This document shows, piece after piece, positions 44,754 through 53,572 of a DNA stretch of 54,095 bases. A program made the translations under genes and the position numbers. This stretch comes from JADKIH01 sp031367345. GTDB lineage: Bacteria > Bacteroidota > Bacteroidia > AKYH767-A > 2013-40CM-41-45. Within the stretch, counting starts at the first letter, position 1, and every line of letters begins with the position of its first letter. The stretch covers positions 1-54,095 of the forward strand of contig JANLPR010000171.1 of the NCBI GenBank assembly GCA_031367345.1, in the 5' to 3' direction. The notes under the pieces are model-generated. The model was given only the letters and a program-made list of their open reading frames with translations. It ran no database searches and had not been told where the DNA came from.

Positions 44754-45980
44754 TCAGTTTTCCTTCACCGAAAGCTCTTTCTTTTCTGTTCTTCCCGGAT
44801 AAACTTTTAGTGCTTCTGATAAGCATGTCATTGCTTTTTTTAGATCGTTCAGATTTAATACGTATGCAATTCGAACCTGATCGGTGCCTAGGTCAGGGCG
44901 AGAATAAAATCCGGTTGCAGGAGCAAGCATCACCGTTTCATTATTGAATGAAAAATCTTCTAACAGCCATTGACAAAATTTATCTGAATTGTCGATTGGT
45001 AGGCGTGCTATACAATAAAAAGCTCCGCTAGGCTTCGGACAAAAAACGCCGTCCATTGCATTCAATGCTTCGATTACGAAATCGCGTCGCTTTACATATT
45101 CAGATTTTACCTTAATGAAGTATTCGTCAGGCGTATCAATAGCGGCTTCGGCAGCTACTTGTCCGAAGGTTGGCGGACTTAACCTTGCCTGAGCGAATTT
45201 AAGCGCAGTAGCTATTAGTTCTTTGTTGCGACTAACCAATGCTCCAATCCGAGCTCCGCACGCACTGTATCGCTTACTGATCGAATCGAGCATCACTACA
45301 TTGTTTTCAATACCTTTCAGATTCATTACTGAAGTATATTCTTTTCCATCATAACAAAATTCTCTATATACTTCGTCGGAGAACAACCACAAATTATGCT
45401 TTTGAACGATAGTGCGAAGTTGTTCTAGTTCTTCCTTCGAATACAAATAACCGGTAGGGTTAGATGGATTGCAGATCATAATGGCCTTGGTTTTCGGCGT
45501 GATCAATTTTTCAAATTCAGAAATAGGAGGTAAGGCAAATCCGCTTTCAATAGTAGATCGGATTGGTACAACTTTTACGTTTGCTTGCGCCGAAAATCCG
45601 TTGTAGTTAGCATAAAATGGTTCCGGAATAATAATTTCGTCACCGGGGTCCATGCAACTCATCATTGCAATTTCAATAGCTTCCGACCCACCAGTAGTTA
45701 TGAGAATTTCTGTAAAGTCGAGCTTAATATCATACCTTTGATAATACGTCGTTAGTTTTTTTCGATAAGATTCTATTCCTGCCGAGTGGCTGTATTCTAC
45801 AATTTTCGGAGCGAAATTGTGAATAGCATCGAGCATCGTTTGCGGAGTTTCGATATCCGGTTGTCCAATGTTCAGATGGAAAATAGTTTTTCCTTGTTGC
45901 TTTGCTTTTTCCGCAAAAGGAACGAGTTTCCGAATCGGAGAGGGTGGCATTTGACGACCTTTGATCGAAGTTTCCGGCAT
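44754..45980 (-). CDS. Aspartate-type PLP-dependent aminotransferase (class I/II)
   Basis: A 408-aa fold-type I aminotransferase: NPSNPTGYLYS, the PLP lysine in SISKRYSACGARIG (Lys236) and the AspC/AvtA-like C-terminus LGTDQVRIAYVLN. Amino-donor specificity cannot be read. The ATG at 45980 is preferred; MPPSPIRK (Met11) is a possible alternative. The promoter at 45988-46016 fits the first ATG. Confidence 0.93.
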   Translation of the reverse strand: MPETSIKGRQMPPSPIRKLVPFAEKAKQQGKTIFHLNIGQPDIETPQTMLDAIHNFAPKIVEYSHSAGIESYRKKLTTYYQRYDIKLDFTEILITTGGSEAIEIAMMSCMDPGDEIIIPEPFYANYNGFSAQANVKVVPIRSTIESGFALPPISEFEKLITPKTKAIMICNPSNPTGYLYSKEELEQLRTIVQKHNLWLFSDEVYREFCYDGKEYTSVMNLKGIENNVVMLDSISKRYSACGARIGALVSRNKELIATALKFAQARLSPPTFGQVAAEAAIDTPDEYFIKVKSEYVKRRDFVIEALNAMDGVFCPKPSGAFYCIARLPIDNSDKFCQWLLEDFSFNNETVMLAPATGFYSRPDLGTDQVRIAYVLNLNDLKKAMTCLSEALKVYPGRTEKKELSVKEN

Positions 45981-45987
45981 AATTTTT

Positions 45988-46016
45988 CAAATTGAGCAAG
46001 AGTGCATCAGCAACAA
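45988..46016 (-). promoter_or_regulatory. Candidate promoter of the aminotransferase gene
   Basis: TTG (46016-46014), 18 nt spacer, TCAATTTG (45995-45988), 7 of 8 matches to TAnnTTTG. The ATG is 7 nt away, so the transcript would be essentially leaderless. Confidence 0.4.
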
Positions 46017-46064
46017 TTGCAAGTGTAGATTAACTAATTCAAGTCCTGTGTACAGGAATGGCAT

Positions 46065-46099
46065 TCAAAAAAGAAAGCCCTCCTTTAGGGGAGGGCTTC
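46065..46099 (-). terminator. Terminator after the DUF1573 cluster
   Basis: AAGCCCTCC pairs with GGAGGGCTT (46098-46075) over a 6-nt loop, followed on the minus strand by TCTTTTTTG. Confidence 0.85.
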
Positions 46100-46123
46100 A
46101 AAAGTACTAATAATTTTTAATTT

Positions 46124-46588
46124 TTATTTACCTGCAGGAGCTGGTTCAGCCGGTGCCGGAGTTGCCGGTGGAGCTTCAACGTTTCCTTTAAGGTGAAGAA
46201 CTTTAGACCCTGATTTCGAGTTTGATGTCAAAGTAACTGTTTTGTCTTGCATTCCCATCTTTCCTGTTGAGTTAAATTCAACGTGGATCACTGCTTTTGC
46301 ACTTTTGGCAATTGGTTCTTTCGGATAAGAAGGAACTGTACATCCACAAGAACCTGCTGCTCCAGAAATGATTAACGGCTCTTTTCCTGTGTTCGTAAAT
46401 TCAAAGTCATACGTAACTTTGTCGCCCTGCTTAATGGATCCGAAGTTGTATTCTTCCACTTCAAATTTAAAGTCAGGTGCATTTTTGTTGTCTACCGGAG
46501 TAGCTACCGGAACTGTCTTTGCAGCATCTTGTGCGTTAACACCGGCTACAGAAAGAAATAAGGCAATTGCTAAGATTGATTTTTTCAT
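46124..46588 (-). CDS. DUF1573-domain protein (third of three)
   Basis: A 154-aa exported protein: signal peptide (MKKSILAIALFLSVAGVNAQ) and one DUF1573 domain, a predicted immunoglobulin-like strand sandwich (HYDIN/ASH-like). The cysteine-rich signature GSCGCTVPSYPKEPI is conserved in all three copies here. The C-terminus adds a Pro/Ala tail (PPATPAPAEPAPAGK). Function unknown, probably in the periplasm or cell surface. Confidence 0.85.
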   Translation of the reverse strand: MKKSILAIALFLSVAGVNAQDAAKTVPVATPVDNKNAPDFKFEVEEYNFGSIKQGDKVTYDFEFTNTGKEPLIISGAAGSCGCTVPSYPKEPIAKSAKAVIHVEFNSTGKMGMQDKTVTLTSNSKSGSKVLHLKGNVEAPPATPAPAEPAPAGK

Positions 46589-46618
46589 TTTTCTTTTTAG
46601 TTATTTAAGATTGGGTTA

Positions 46619-47062
46619 TTATTTAGTATTTGTTTCTCCCGGTAACGTTGGTTTTTCAACCGTTCCTTTGATATGAATAACCATTGGATTTTGTTCCGCG
46701 TTAGAAGTTAACGTAACAGTTTTGTCTTGTACTCCAAGTTTTCCTGTACTGTTGAAAGTAACCTTGATAGCAGCTTTCTGTCCTTTCATAATTGGTTCTT
46801 TTGGCCAGATGGGAACGGTACATCCGCATGACCCTTCAGCCTTAGAAATAATTAATGGTTCAGTGCCAGTATTGGTAAATTCGAAGTTATAAGTAACGGA
46901 CTCACCTTGCATAATTTTCCCGAAATTGTATTCTTCTTTTTCAAATTTGAAATCGGCAGCACTTGGGTCGTTTGCGATATTACTAAGTTTTACATTTTGA
47001 GCTGAAGCAAGAGAAGTAAATCCTAAGACCGTTGCAAGTACGATGTATTTTATTTTTCTCAT
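46619..47062 (-). CDS. DUF1573-domain protein (second of three)
   Basis: A 147-aa paralogue with signal peptide (MRKIKYIVLATVLGFTSLASAQ) and the motif GSCGCTVPIWPKEPIM. It is nearly the same in domain layout as the flanking copies but without a long tail. Thirty nt separate it from the copy at 46588 and 8 nt from that at 47071, so the three form one operon. Confidence 0.85.
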   Translation of the reverse strand: MRKIKYIVLATVLGFTSLASAQNVKLSNIANDPSAADFKFEKEEYNFGKIMQGESVTYNFEFTNTGTEPLIISKAEGSCGCTVPIWPKEPIMKGQKAAIKVTFNSTGKLGVQDKTVTLTSNAEQNPMVIHIKGTVEKPTLPGETNTK

Positions 47063-47070
47063 TGCAGTTC

Positions 47071-47550
47071 TTATTTAGAGTTTTCTAATGGTCCAAGATT
47101 ATTCTTTACCGGCATGGTCTCTTCGTTTGCAGAAGGGTCGGCTTCAACTACACCTTTTATTGTTAAAACTTTAGTGTCTGTTTTGGCATTAGAAGTCAAA
47201 GTGACTGTTTTCGTAAAGGCACCAACTCTCTTGGTATCGTAATGTACTTTGATAACTCCGGTTTGTCCTTTCATAATTGGTTCTTTCGGCCATGTTGGAA
47301 CGGTACAGCCGCAACTTCCATGAGCATTTGCAATTACAAGTGGTTCTTTACCGGTATTTTTAAATTTAAATTCACAACTTCCATCGGCTCCTTGTTTAAT
47401 AGTACCGTAATCGTGCATCTCGTTTTCGAAAGTTATTTCTGCTGCATTTGGATTAACAACTTTTGCAGTTGCTGTGTCTTGTGCATTTGAACGAGATAAA
47501 AATGTCAGACAAATAATTGAAGTGGCAATGATGAATTTTACTTTTTTCAT
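47071..47550 (-). CDS. DUF1573-domain protein (first of three)
   Basis: A 159-aa protein with signal peptide (MKKVKFIIATSIICLTFLSR and following, to NAQD) and the motif GSCGCTVPTWPKEPIM. I use the ATG at 47550; upstream in-frame codons give a charged extension with no signal peptide. It is the promoter-proximal copy. The -7 candidate TATTTTTG lies at 47626-47633. Confidence 0.85.
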   Translation of the reverse strand: MKKVKFIIATSIICLTFLSRSNAQDTATAKVVNPNAAEITFENEMHDYGTIKQGADGSCEFKFKNTGKEPLVIANAHGSCGCTVPTWPKEPIMKGQTGVIKVHYDTKRVGAFTKTVTLTSNAKTDTKVLTIKGVVEADPSANEETMPVKNNLGPLENSK

Positions 47551-47625
47551 AGTTATCATTTTTAGGGGCGTTGAATTTGAACGTGCATTTGATTGTTTAG
47601 ATTCATCCCTTTGCAATATTATTGC

Positions 47626-47633
47626 CAAAAATA
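47626..47633 (-). promoter_or_regulatory. Candidate -7 element of the DUF1573 operon
   Basis: TATTTTTG on the minus strand, perfect to TAnnTTTG, 76 nt upstream of the first DUF1573 ATG. No TTG in range, so tentative. Confidence 0.35.
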
Positions 47634-47828
47634 TTAAAAAAGCTGTGAAGGCAGTGTGAACTTTAGATAAGGTAATCTAATTATTAACAGGATTCTACCT
47701 TTGTTAATCGAATGTTCATTCTAAAAGCAGAATTCAGGAAGTTTTCAATTAATTGAGGTCAAAGTAGTTGCTTTACTGAGGTCAGATGTTGATTCATTTT
47801 GCAACCTATTTTTCAGGTTTCAGGAATA

Positions 47829-47873
47829 AAAAAAGGAGTCAAGAGTGTTTGTTCTCATCTTGTCTCCTTTTTT
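47829..47873 (-). terminator. Terminator after porX
   Basis: A 16-nt A/G-rich arm pairs with its partner with one T-T mismatch, over a 13-nt loop, next to the porX stop at 47887. On the minus strand it ends in a long T-run. Confidence 0.7.
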
Positions 47874-47886
47874 AAAAAATACTAGT

Positions 47887-49446
47887 TTATTTTGTTGTCA
47901 TAATCGCAAATGGAATAACCATTTCTTCTAACGATATTCCGCCGTGTTGCAATGTATTCTTATAGTATGTTACATAATAATTATAATTGTTCGGATAAGC
48001 GAAAAACTTGTCTTGTTTTACAAAGACGAATGCTTGGGATAAATGTTGACGAGGAAGCATTGCATCGGCAGGGTTTTTAATTTCAAACACATCTTTCTTT
48101 TCGTAATTCATATTCTTACCCTGCTTGTAACGCAAGTTCGTATTGACATTTCTGTCGCCAACTAATTTAGAGGCTTCTTTTACTCGTATGGTTCCATGGT
48201 CGGTTGTTATAATTAGCTTCACTTTTTTCTCAGCTATTCTTTTAATTGCTTCGAAGAGGGGTGAATGTTCGAACCACGACAATGTCAACGATCGGTATGC
48301 TGCTTCGTCGTCGGCTAACTCACGTATCATTTCCATTTCTGTTCGTGCATGTGAAAGCATATCCACAAAATTGTAAACGATTACGTTGAATTTATTTTGC
48401 ATCAGATTTGGAATGTCGTCGACCATCGCTTTTCCATCGCTATGGTTTGTGATTTTTCGATAACTCGATTTCCATTCTTTGCGAAAACGCTTTAATGTAT
48501 CTTGAAGAAATGTTTCTTCATTCATATTTTTTCCACCTTCTTCTTCATCGTTTAACCACAGATTTGGGAAACGTGCTTCAATTTCTGCCGGCATAAGTCC
48601 TGCAAAAATTGCATTTCGTGAATATTGAGTTGCCGTAGGTAAAATACTTAAGTACACTTCGTCGTCGACTAATTTAAAGTACTCGGCAATTAACGGCTGA
48701 ATAACTCTCCATTGATCGTAACGCAAGTTGTCGATTAGTATCATAAATACCGGATCAGCAGAACTGTCAATTGCCGGAATAATTTTTTTCTTCATCAACT
48801 GATGCGACATTACCGGAGTAGTGGCAGCATCCGGATTTTTTAGCCAGTTGATGTAATTAGTCTCGATAAATTTTGAGAACAACGTATTGGCTTCACTTTT
48901 TTGTGCTGTCAATATCTCATACATGCTTTCATCAGCCGAGCGTTTCAATTCCAGTTCCCAATAAACTAATCGACGATAAACTTCTGTCCATTCTTTCCAG
49001 CTAAGTTTATCACTCATCGACATTCCTAAGTTTCTGAATTCTTGCTGATAACCTTGCGCGGTTTTTTCACTGATAAGTCTGCGGTTCTCCAGATTTTTTT
49101 TCAGTGAAAGCAATATTTGATTTGGGTTTACAGGTTTTATTAGGTAGTCGGCAATTTTACTTCCGATCGCCTGTTCCATAATGTGTTCTTCTTCACTTTT
49201 AGTAATCATCACCACCGGAATTTCCGGCTTAATGTTTTTTAATTGCGCCAATGTTTCTATACCCGAAATGCCCGGCATGTTTTCATCGAGGAAAACAATG
49301 TCAAAATCTTTTATTCTGAATTCTTCTACGGCAGAGGCACCATTGTTTGCGGTTGTTACTTCATAACCTTTTTCGGTGAGGAAAAGTATGTGAGGTTTCA
49401 AAAGATCTATTTCGTCATCGGCCCAAAGTATTGTTATTTTATCCAT
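47887..49446 (-). CDS. porX: T9SS response regulator PorX (REC plus PglZ domain)
   Basis: A 519-aa two-domain regulator. The N-terminal receiver domain has the acidic pair Asp10-Asp11, the phosphoacceptor Asp54 (FLDENMPG), Thr82 and Lys104. The C-terminal part is a PglZ (alkaline-phosphatase-like) domain with DNLRYDQWRVI, PTATQYSRNAIFAGLMP, and the metal-site TTDHGTIRV. PorX controls T9SS genes and gliding in Porphyromonas and Flavobacterium, usually with the kinase PorY and the sigma factor SigP, neither of which is in this window. The ATG at 49446 (MDKITILWADDE) matches the family; an upstream ATG at 49509 would add 21 residues of unlike sequence. Confidence 0.93.
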   Translation of the reverse strand: MDKITILWADDEIDLLKPHILFLTEKGYEVTTANNGASAVEEFRIKDFDIVFLDENMPGISGIETLAQLKNIKPEIPVVMITKSEEEHIMEQAIGSKIADYLIKPVNPNQILLSLKKNLENRRLISEKTAQGYQQEFRNLGMSMSDKLSWKEWTEVYRRLVYWELELKRSADESMYEILTAQKSEANTLFSKFIETNYINWLKNPDAATTPVMSHQLMKKKIIPAIDSSADPVFMILIDNLRYDQWRVIQPLIAEYFKLVDDEVYLSILPTATQYSRNAIFAGLMPAEIEARFPNLWLNDEEEGGKNMNEETFLQDTLKRFRKEWKSSYRKITNHSDGKAMVDDIPNLMQNKFNVIVYNFVDMLSHARTEMEMIRELADDEAAYRSLTLSWFEHSPLFEAIKRIAEKKVKLIITTDHGTIRVKEASKLVGDRNVNTNLRYKQGKNMNYEKKDVFEIKNPADAMLPRQHLSQAFVFVKQDKFFAYPNNYNYYVTYYKNTLQHGGISLEEMVIPFAIMTTK

Positions 49447-49481
49447 AAGTTCTGTTTCAACTGCTTGCTTGCGGTTGTTTT

Positions 49482-49489
49482 CAAAGTTA
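49482..49489 (-). promoter_or_regulatory. Candidate -7 element of porX
   Basis: TAACTTTG is a perfect TAnnTTTG match. The predicted start near 49475 lies downstream of the ATG at 49509, supporting the ATG at 49446. No TTG at the right distance. Confidence 0.45.
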
Positions 49490-49713
49490 GCAAAGATGTT
49501 TTTATTCATGCCTGAGTTTTTTTAAATTGAATGGAATACTTTTAAACAATGTAGAGTTCTAACTTGAACGTAAACCACAATCACATATTGCCATGTTAAA
49601 ATGTTAATCAAATCTTATCATAGCTTTTATTAGTCTGAATAGTTGATCATAAATGTTGCTATGGTGGTCATTACGAATAGAATTCTGATATTGCAGAGCT
49701 ATTTAAAACTACT

Positions 49714-50952
49714 ATGCAATCAAAGTCAGGCCATTTAAAGATCGTGAATGATCCGATTTACGGTTTTATTAATTTTCCGTATGAGACTGTTTTTCAACTT
49801 ATAGAGCATCCTTACTTTCAACGGATGCGCAGAATCCGACAGCTCGGCACAACACATCTGGTTTATCCTGGAGCTCACCACACTCGTTTCCATCATGCCT
49901 TAGGTGCTATGCATTTGATGACGCAAGCAATAGATGTGTTGAGAAATAAAGGTCATGAGATCACTGAACAAGAAGCCGAGGCCGTAACCATTGCTATTCT
50001 ATTACACGATATTGGCCATGGTCCTTTCAGTCATGCTTTAGAAGGTTCAATTGTCCAATCGGTACACCATGAAGAAATATCTGCAATGTTCATGGATGCT
50101 CTGAACTTCGAATTCAAAGGAAAGCTAGAAATGGCGATTCAGATTTTCCGAAATAATTACCCTAAAAAGTTCTTGTTTCAGTTAGTAAGTAGTCAGCTCG
50201 ATATGGATCGTCTCGATTATCTGAATCGCGACAGTTTTTTTACCGGTGTTTCTGAAGGTGTCATTTCAAGTGAACGCATTATTAAAATGTTGGAGGTTCA
50301 TGATGATCAGTTGGCAATAGAAGCGAAAGGGATTTATTCCATCGAAAAATTTATTGTAGCCAGAAGATTGATGTATTGGCAAGTTTATCTTCACAAAACT
50401 GTAGTGAGTTCAGAAACGCTGCTCATTAATATTTTGAAAAGAGCACGAGAGTTAGCGACGAAAGGAAAAGATCTTTTCGCTACACGTGCTTTCAGTTATT
50501 TTTTAAGAAAAGAAGTAAGTAAGGCCGATTTCTTTTCGAGCCCACGAGTACTTCAGCTGTTTGCAGAGTTAGACGATAGTGATATCGACATTTCAGTTAA
50601 AGCATGGTCGCATAATAGCGATCCAATCTTAAGCGATTTATGCAAACGATTAATGAATCGAAAATTATTTAAGATACTACTACAAGATAAACCATTCGAC
50701 GAAGAGTTAGTCGAACAAATGAAGTCGGATCTCAAAGCAAAATTGAATTTGACAGATGAAGAGATTGGTTATTATTTTCTTGAAGGAAAGCTTTTCAATA
50801 ATGCCTACCAATCGAAATCAGATAAAATCAATATTCTGTTCAAAGATGGTTCGGTGTGCGATATTGCAGAAGCGGCAGACACATTAAATATTAAGGCGCT
50901 GAGCGAGCCTGTGGTAAAACATTACCTCTGTTTCCCTAAAATCGAGTCGTAA
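49714..50952 (+). CDS. HD-domain phosphohydrolase
   Basis: A 412-aa protein with an HD domain in the first half: PGAHHTRFHHALGAMHLM, the metal pair LLHDIGHGPFSHALEG and LDMDRLDYLNRDSFFTGV. It resembles dGTPase-like HD hydrolases; the true substrate is unknown. It starts 267 nt from porX, divergently, and ends 57 nt before lpxD, a neighbour order seen in other Bacteroidota. The stretch from 49510 to 49713 shows no gene or structure. Confidence 0.92.
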   Translation: MQSKSGHLKIVNDPIYGFINFPYETVFQLIEHPYFQRMRRIRQLGTTHLVYPGAHHTRFHHALGAMHLMTQAIDVLRNKGHEITEQEAEAVTIAILLHDIGHGPFSHALEGSIVQSVHHEEISAMFMDALNFEFKGKLEMAIQIFRNNYPKKFLFQLVSSQLDMDRLDYLNRDSFFTGVSEGVISSERIIKMLEVHDDQLAIEAKGIYSIEKFIVARRLMYWQVYLHKTVVSSETLLINILKRARELATKGKDLFATRAFSYFLRKEVSKADFFSSPRVLQLFAELDDSDIDISVKAWSHNSDPILSDLCKRLMNRKLFKILLQDKPFDEELVEQMKSDLKAKLNLTDEEIGYYFLEGKLFNNAYQSKSDKINILFKDGSVCDIAEAADTLNIKALSEPVVKHYLCFPKIES

Positions 50953-50959
50953 AGGCCTT

Positions 50960-50988
50960 TTGTTTTCTCTTAAAATTAATTACATTCG
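50960..50988 (+). promoter_or_regulatory. Candidate promoter of lpxD
   Basis: TTG (50960-50962), 18 nt spacer, TACATTCG (50981-50988), 7 of 8 matches, 21 nt before the lpxD ATG. Confidence 0.45.
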
Positions 50989-51009
50989 TACCAATAAAAT
51001 AAAGAAGAT

Positions 51010-52053
51010 ATGGAGTTTACTGCCAAGCAAATAGGTGACTTGTTGAAAGGGTCAATTGAGGGTGATGAAAACGTAAAAGTTTGGCGCTTGGATAAAATTG
51101 AACAAGGCGCAGATGGCGGATTAACTTTCTTGGCAAATCCAAAGTATGCACCTTTTATTTATTCTACCAGTGCTTCCGTAATTATCGTCGATAAAGATTT
51201 TGTACCCGAGCAATCGATTAGTTCTACTTTGATTAGAGTGGAAAATGCTTATCAGAGTTTTGTGTTATTGCTTGAAATTTACAATCAGATTCAATTAGAT
51301 AAAAAAGGCATAGAGCAACCCAATTTCATTTCTCCCTCAGCTAAAATTGGAACCGATGTTTACATTGGAGCGTTTGCCTACATCGGAAATAATGTAACCG
51401 TTGGAAATAATGTAAAAATTTATCCTCAAGTTTATATCGGCGACAATGCAAGCATTGGCGACAACACCACACTTTTTGCCGGAGTAAAAGTGTATTCAGA
51501 TTGTATAATTGGTAAAGATTGTACACTCCATACCGGAACAGTAATTGGAGCCGATGGATTTGGCTTCACACCTAATTCTGAGAATCAATATAAGAAAGTA
51601 GCACAGATCGGGAATGTTATTTTAGAAGATCATGTAGACATAGGGGCAAATACAACGATTGACAGAGCTACGCTAGGTTCAACAATTATTCGCAAAGGCG
51701 TAAAGTTGGATAATCTAATTCAGATAGCTCACAATGTTGAGATAGGAGAGAATACAGTGATAGCAGCGCAGACAGGCGTGGCTGGGTCTACAAAGATTGG
51801 TAAAGATTGCATGATAGGTGGGCAAGTAGGAATTGTTGGACATATCACCATTGCTGATAAAGTTAAGATAGCAGCACAGTCAGGTATAGGTTCCAATATT
51901 ACTACCGAAGGCGAAATACTGCAAGGTTCGCCCGCGTTTGGAATTGGCGATTACAAACGAACATATGTCGTTTTCAGAAAACTTCCGTTGTTAGAAAAAC
52001 GGATTAAAGAACTTGAACAAATGATCGCAGATATAAAGCAGATTACTTCTTAA
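51010..52053 (+). CDS. lpxD: UDP-3-O-acylglucosamine N-acyltransferase
   Basis: Third step of lipid A synthesis. The 347-aa protein has the N-terminal uridine-binding domain (TAKQIGDLLKGSIEG), a left-handed beta-helix made of hexapeptide repeats (VYIGAFAYIGNNVTVGNNVK onward), and the catalytic histidine in LDNLIQIAHNVEIG. The C-terminal helix (RKLPLLEKRIKELEQM) is typical. Downstream lpxC-fabZ and lpxA, expected after it in many Bacteroidota, are absent; a convergent T9SS cargo gene follows instead. Confidence 0.96.
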   Translation: MEFTAKQIGDLLKGSIEGDENVKVWRLDKIEQGADGGLTFLANPKYAPFIYSTSASVIIVDKDFVPEQSISSTLIRVENAYQSFVLLLEIYNQIQLDKKGIEQPNFISPSAKIGTDVYIGAFAYIGNNVTVGNNVKIYPQVYIGDNASIGDNTTLFAGVKVYSDCIIGKDCTLHTGTVIGADGFGFTPNSENQYKKVAQIGNVILEDHVDIGANTTIDRATLGSTIIRKGVKLDNLIQIAHNVEIGENTVIAAQTGVAGSTKIGKDCMIGGQVGIVGHITIADKVKIAAQSGIGSNITTEGEILQGSPAFGIGDYKRTYVVFRKLPLLEKRIKELEQMIADIKQITS

Positions 52054-52113
52054 AGTGAGCGTTACAATTTTTTAATTTTTCGTAAGCACTTTCTTAAAAA
52101 TAGGTAGTCTGGT

Positions 52114-53109
52114 TTATTCGACAATTAGTTTTTGAATCGACTCACTTCCGTTAGCAGAAACTTTCACAAAATAAATTCCGGTTGAAAGATTTTCTAGCAG
52201 CATTTCTTTTGAAGTGCAATTGACAACTTTTTCGTCGAAGTATTTTTGTCCTACTGCAGAGAAAATCTGAATCCGCCCGTCCACAAGTTGTTTGTTGAAT
52301 GAAAGCATAAATTTTCCTGTGTTAGGGTTAGGAGCAATGGCATAATTATTTGCTGCAAACTCAGAAATACCTACAGAGCAATTTAATGCAGGGGCATCGG
52401 TACTCCAAATAATTCCGTTTATTAGTGTAGCATTGTTTCCGAAAATTGTATTATCGATTGACGTAGTTCCGATACCTTCTTCAAATTTCCACAAACCAAC
52501 CAAACCTAATTCAGAACCGGTAGGAGTGCAACTCATGTACTGGTTAATTTCGTTAGGCGAAAGCGCTTTATTCCAAACTTCCACCTGATCAATTTGGCCT
52601 TTGAATAATCGTGTACCGCCAAGAGTAAAAGGAACAGCGCCGATGCGGAGAGGGTAAGTAGATGCGTGAATAGTTCCGCTATATAAAGTACTTCCTACAA
52701 GAACACCGTTGATGTACACAGTTAGTTTTGTGCCATCATAAACACCCGCAACATGACTCCAAATGCCTGTGTCGATAGCAGCAGTTGAGATAGCTTCCTT
52801 CCATCCGCCAACACCATCACTGAAATTAAAGGAAAGTTTACCTCCTAAACCGCAACGTAAGCAATATCCGGCAGAAGAAGTCGTCCAATCATCTTTCCCT
52901 ACGATGTAGTTTGAGTAAGCATTTACACCAAAAGAATCGGGTTTAATCCACGCTTCAATAGACAGAGCGGAAGTAGGGTTTAAAGTGGGGGCATCTGCAA
53001 CCTCAACAAACGAAGCGGTGCCATCAAATAAAAGCGAAGCAGTATTTGTTTGTGCCGAAGCAGAGAAAGCAACAAATGCGGAAATAACAACGAGTAGACA
53101 ATTTTTCAT
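52114..53109 (-). CDS. LamG-domain protein with T9SS type A sorting domain
   Basis: A 331-aa secreted protein: signal peptide (MKNCLLVVISAFVAFSASAQ), a LamG/concanavalin-like domain (about residues 25-205: SLLFDGTASFVEVADAPTLN, SIEAWIKPDSF, VNGVLVGSTLYSG) and a C-terminal type A T9SS sorting domain (IAPNPNTGKFMLSFN, LSTGIYFVKVSANG). It is therefore a probable T9SS cargo. The ATG at 53109 fits the signal peptide and the promoter at 53135-53163. Binding target unknown. An in-frame codon at 53163 precedes the promoter and is rejected. Confidence 0.9.
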   Translation of the reverse strand: MKNCLLVVISAFVAFSASAQTNTASLLFDGTASFVEVADAPTLNPTSALSIEAWIKPDSFGVNAYSNYIVGKDDWTTSSAGYCLRCGLGGKLSFNFSDGVGGWKEAISTAAIDTGIWSHVAGVYDGTKLTVYINGVLVGSTLYSGTIHASTYPLRIGAVPFTLGGTRLFKGQIDQVEVWNKALSPNEINQYMSCTPTGSELGLVGLWKFEEGIGTTSIDNTIFGNNATLINGIIWSTDAPALNCSVGISEFAANNYAIAPNPNTGKFMLSFNKQLVDGRIQIFSAVGQKYFDEKVVNCTSKEMLLENLSTGIYFVKVSANGSESIQKLIVE

Positions 53110-53134
53110 AGCGGATCTTTTGTGTTTATTGAAG

Positions 53135-53163
53135 CAAATGTAATAATAAGCAGGAGAAAACAA
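53135..53163 (-). promoter_or_regulatory. Promoter of the LamG T9SS protein gene
   Basis: TTG (53163-53161), 18 nt spacer, TACATTTG (53142-53135), a perfect consensus match. The predicted start near 53128 gives an 18-nt leader to the ATG at 53109. Confidence 0.7.
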
Positions 53164-53227
53164 GCACGAGATTACTTTAGTTTATTATGGCCGGCGTGTT
53201 GTGCTTACTAAAATTTGTTAGCTTTGA

Positions 53228-53308
53228 AGTAAAGTATGATGTAAAGTATGAAGTAAGAAGTAAGAAGTATGAAATATGAAATATGAAGTATGAAGTAAGA
53301 AGTAAGAA
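53228..53308 (+). repeat. Heptad array RTAWGAA
   Basis: Nine exact 7-bp units at 53246-53308: GTATGAA, GTAAGAA, GTAAGAA, GTATGAA, ATATGAA, ATATGAA, GTATGAA, GTAAGAA, GTAAGAA. The preceding 18 nt are a degenerate extension with a 12-bp period (GTAAAGTATGA twice). Confidence 0.85.
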
Positions 53309-53337
53309 AGGTCAAATGTCATTCAGAGTCTGCTTAC

Positions 53338-53484
53338 GAATTACAACAGTCAATTTTCGAATCTCAAATTACAATTCACAAATTACAATTCACAAATTAC
53401 AATTCACAAATTACAATTCTCGAATTACAATTCACAAATTACAATTCACAAATTACAATTCTCAAATTACAATTCTCGAATTAC
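53338..53484 (-). repeat. Heptad array GTAATTT/GTGAATT, 21 units
   Basis: Eighteen clean and three degenerate 7-bp units. On the minus strand the clean units alternate between GTAATTT (sometimes GTAATTC) and GTGAATT (sometimes GAGAATT), so the apparent 14-bp period is two heptads. Confidence 0.88.
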
Positions 53485-53572
53485 GATAGTAAAGCGGAAT
53501 GCCGTTCGGAATTAAATGTTGATCATTAAAAATATTTCTTCCGCCTCACTGAACATTCCACTTTTCGGGGTG

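Noticed and set aside
53338..53484. Possible CRISPR array
   Set aside because: Units are 7 bp with no unique spacers and no cas genes nearby; a tandem repeat, not CRISPR.
53283..53489. Open reading frame through the 53.3-53.5 kb repeats
   Set aside because: It merely translates the heptad arrays into repeated NYNSQITIHKLQFT-like peptides; no start signal or plausible domain.
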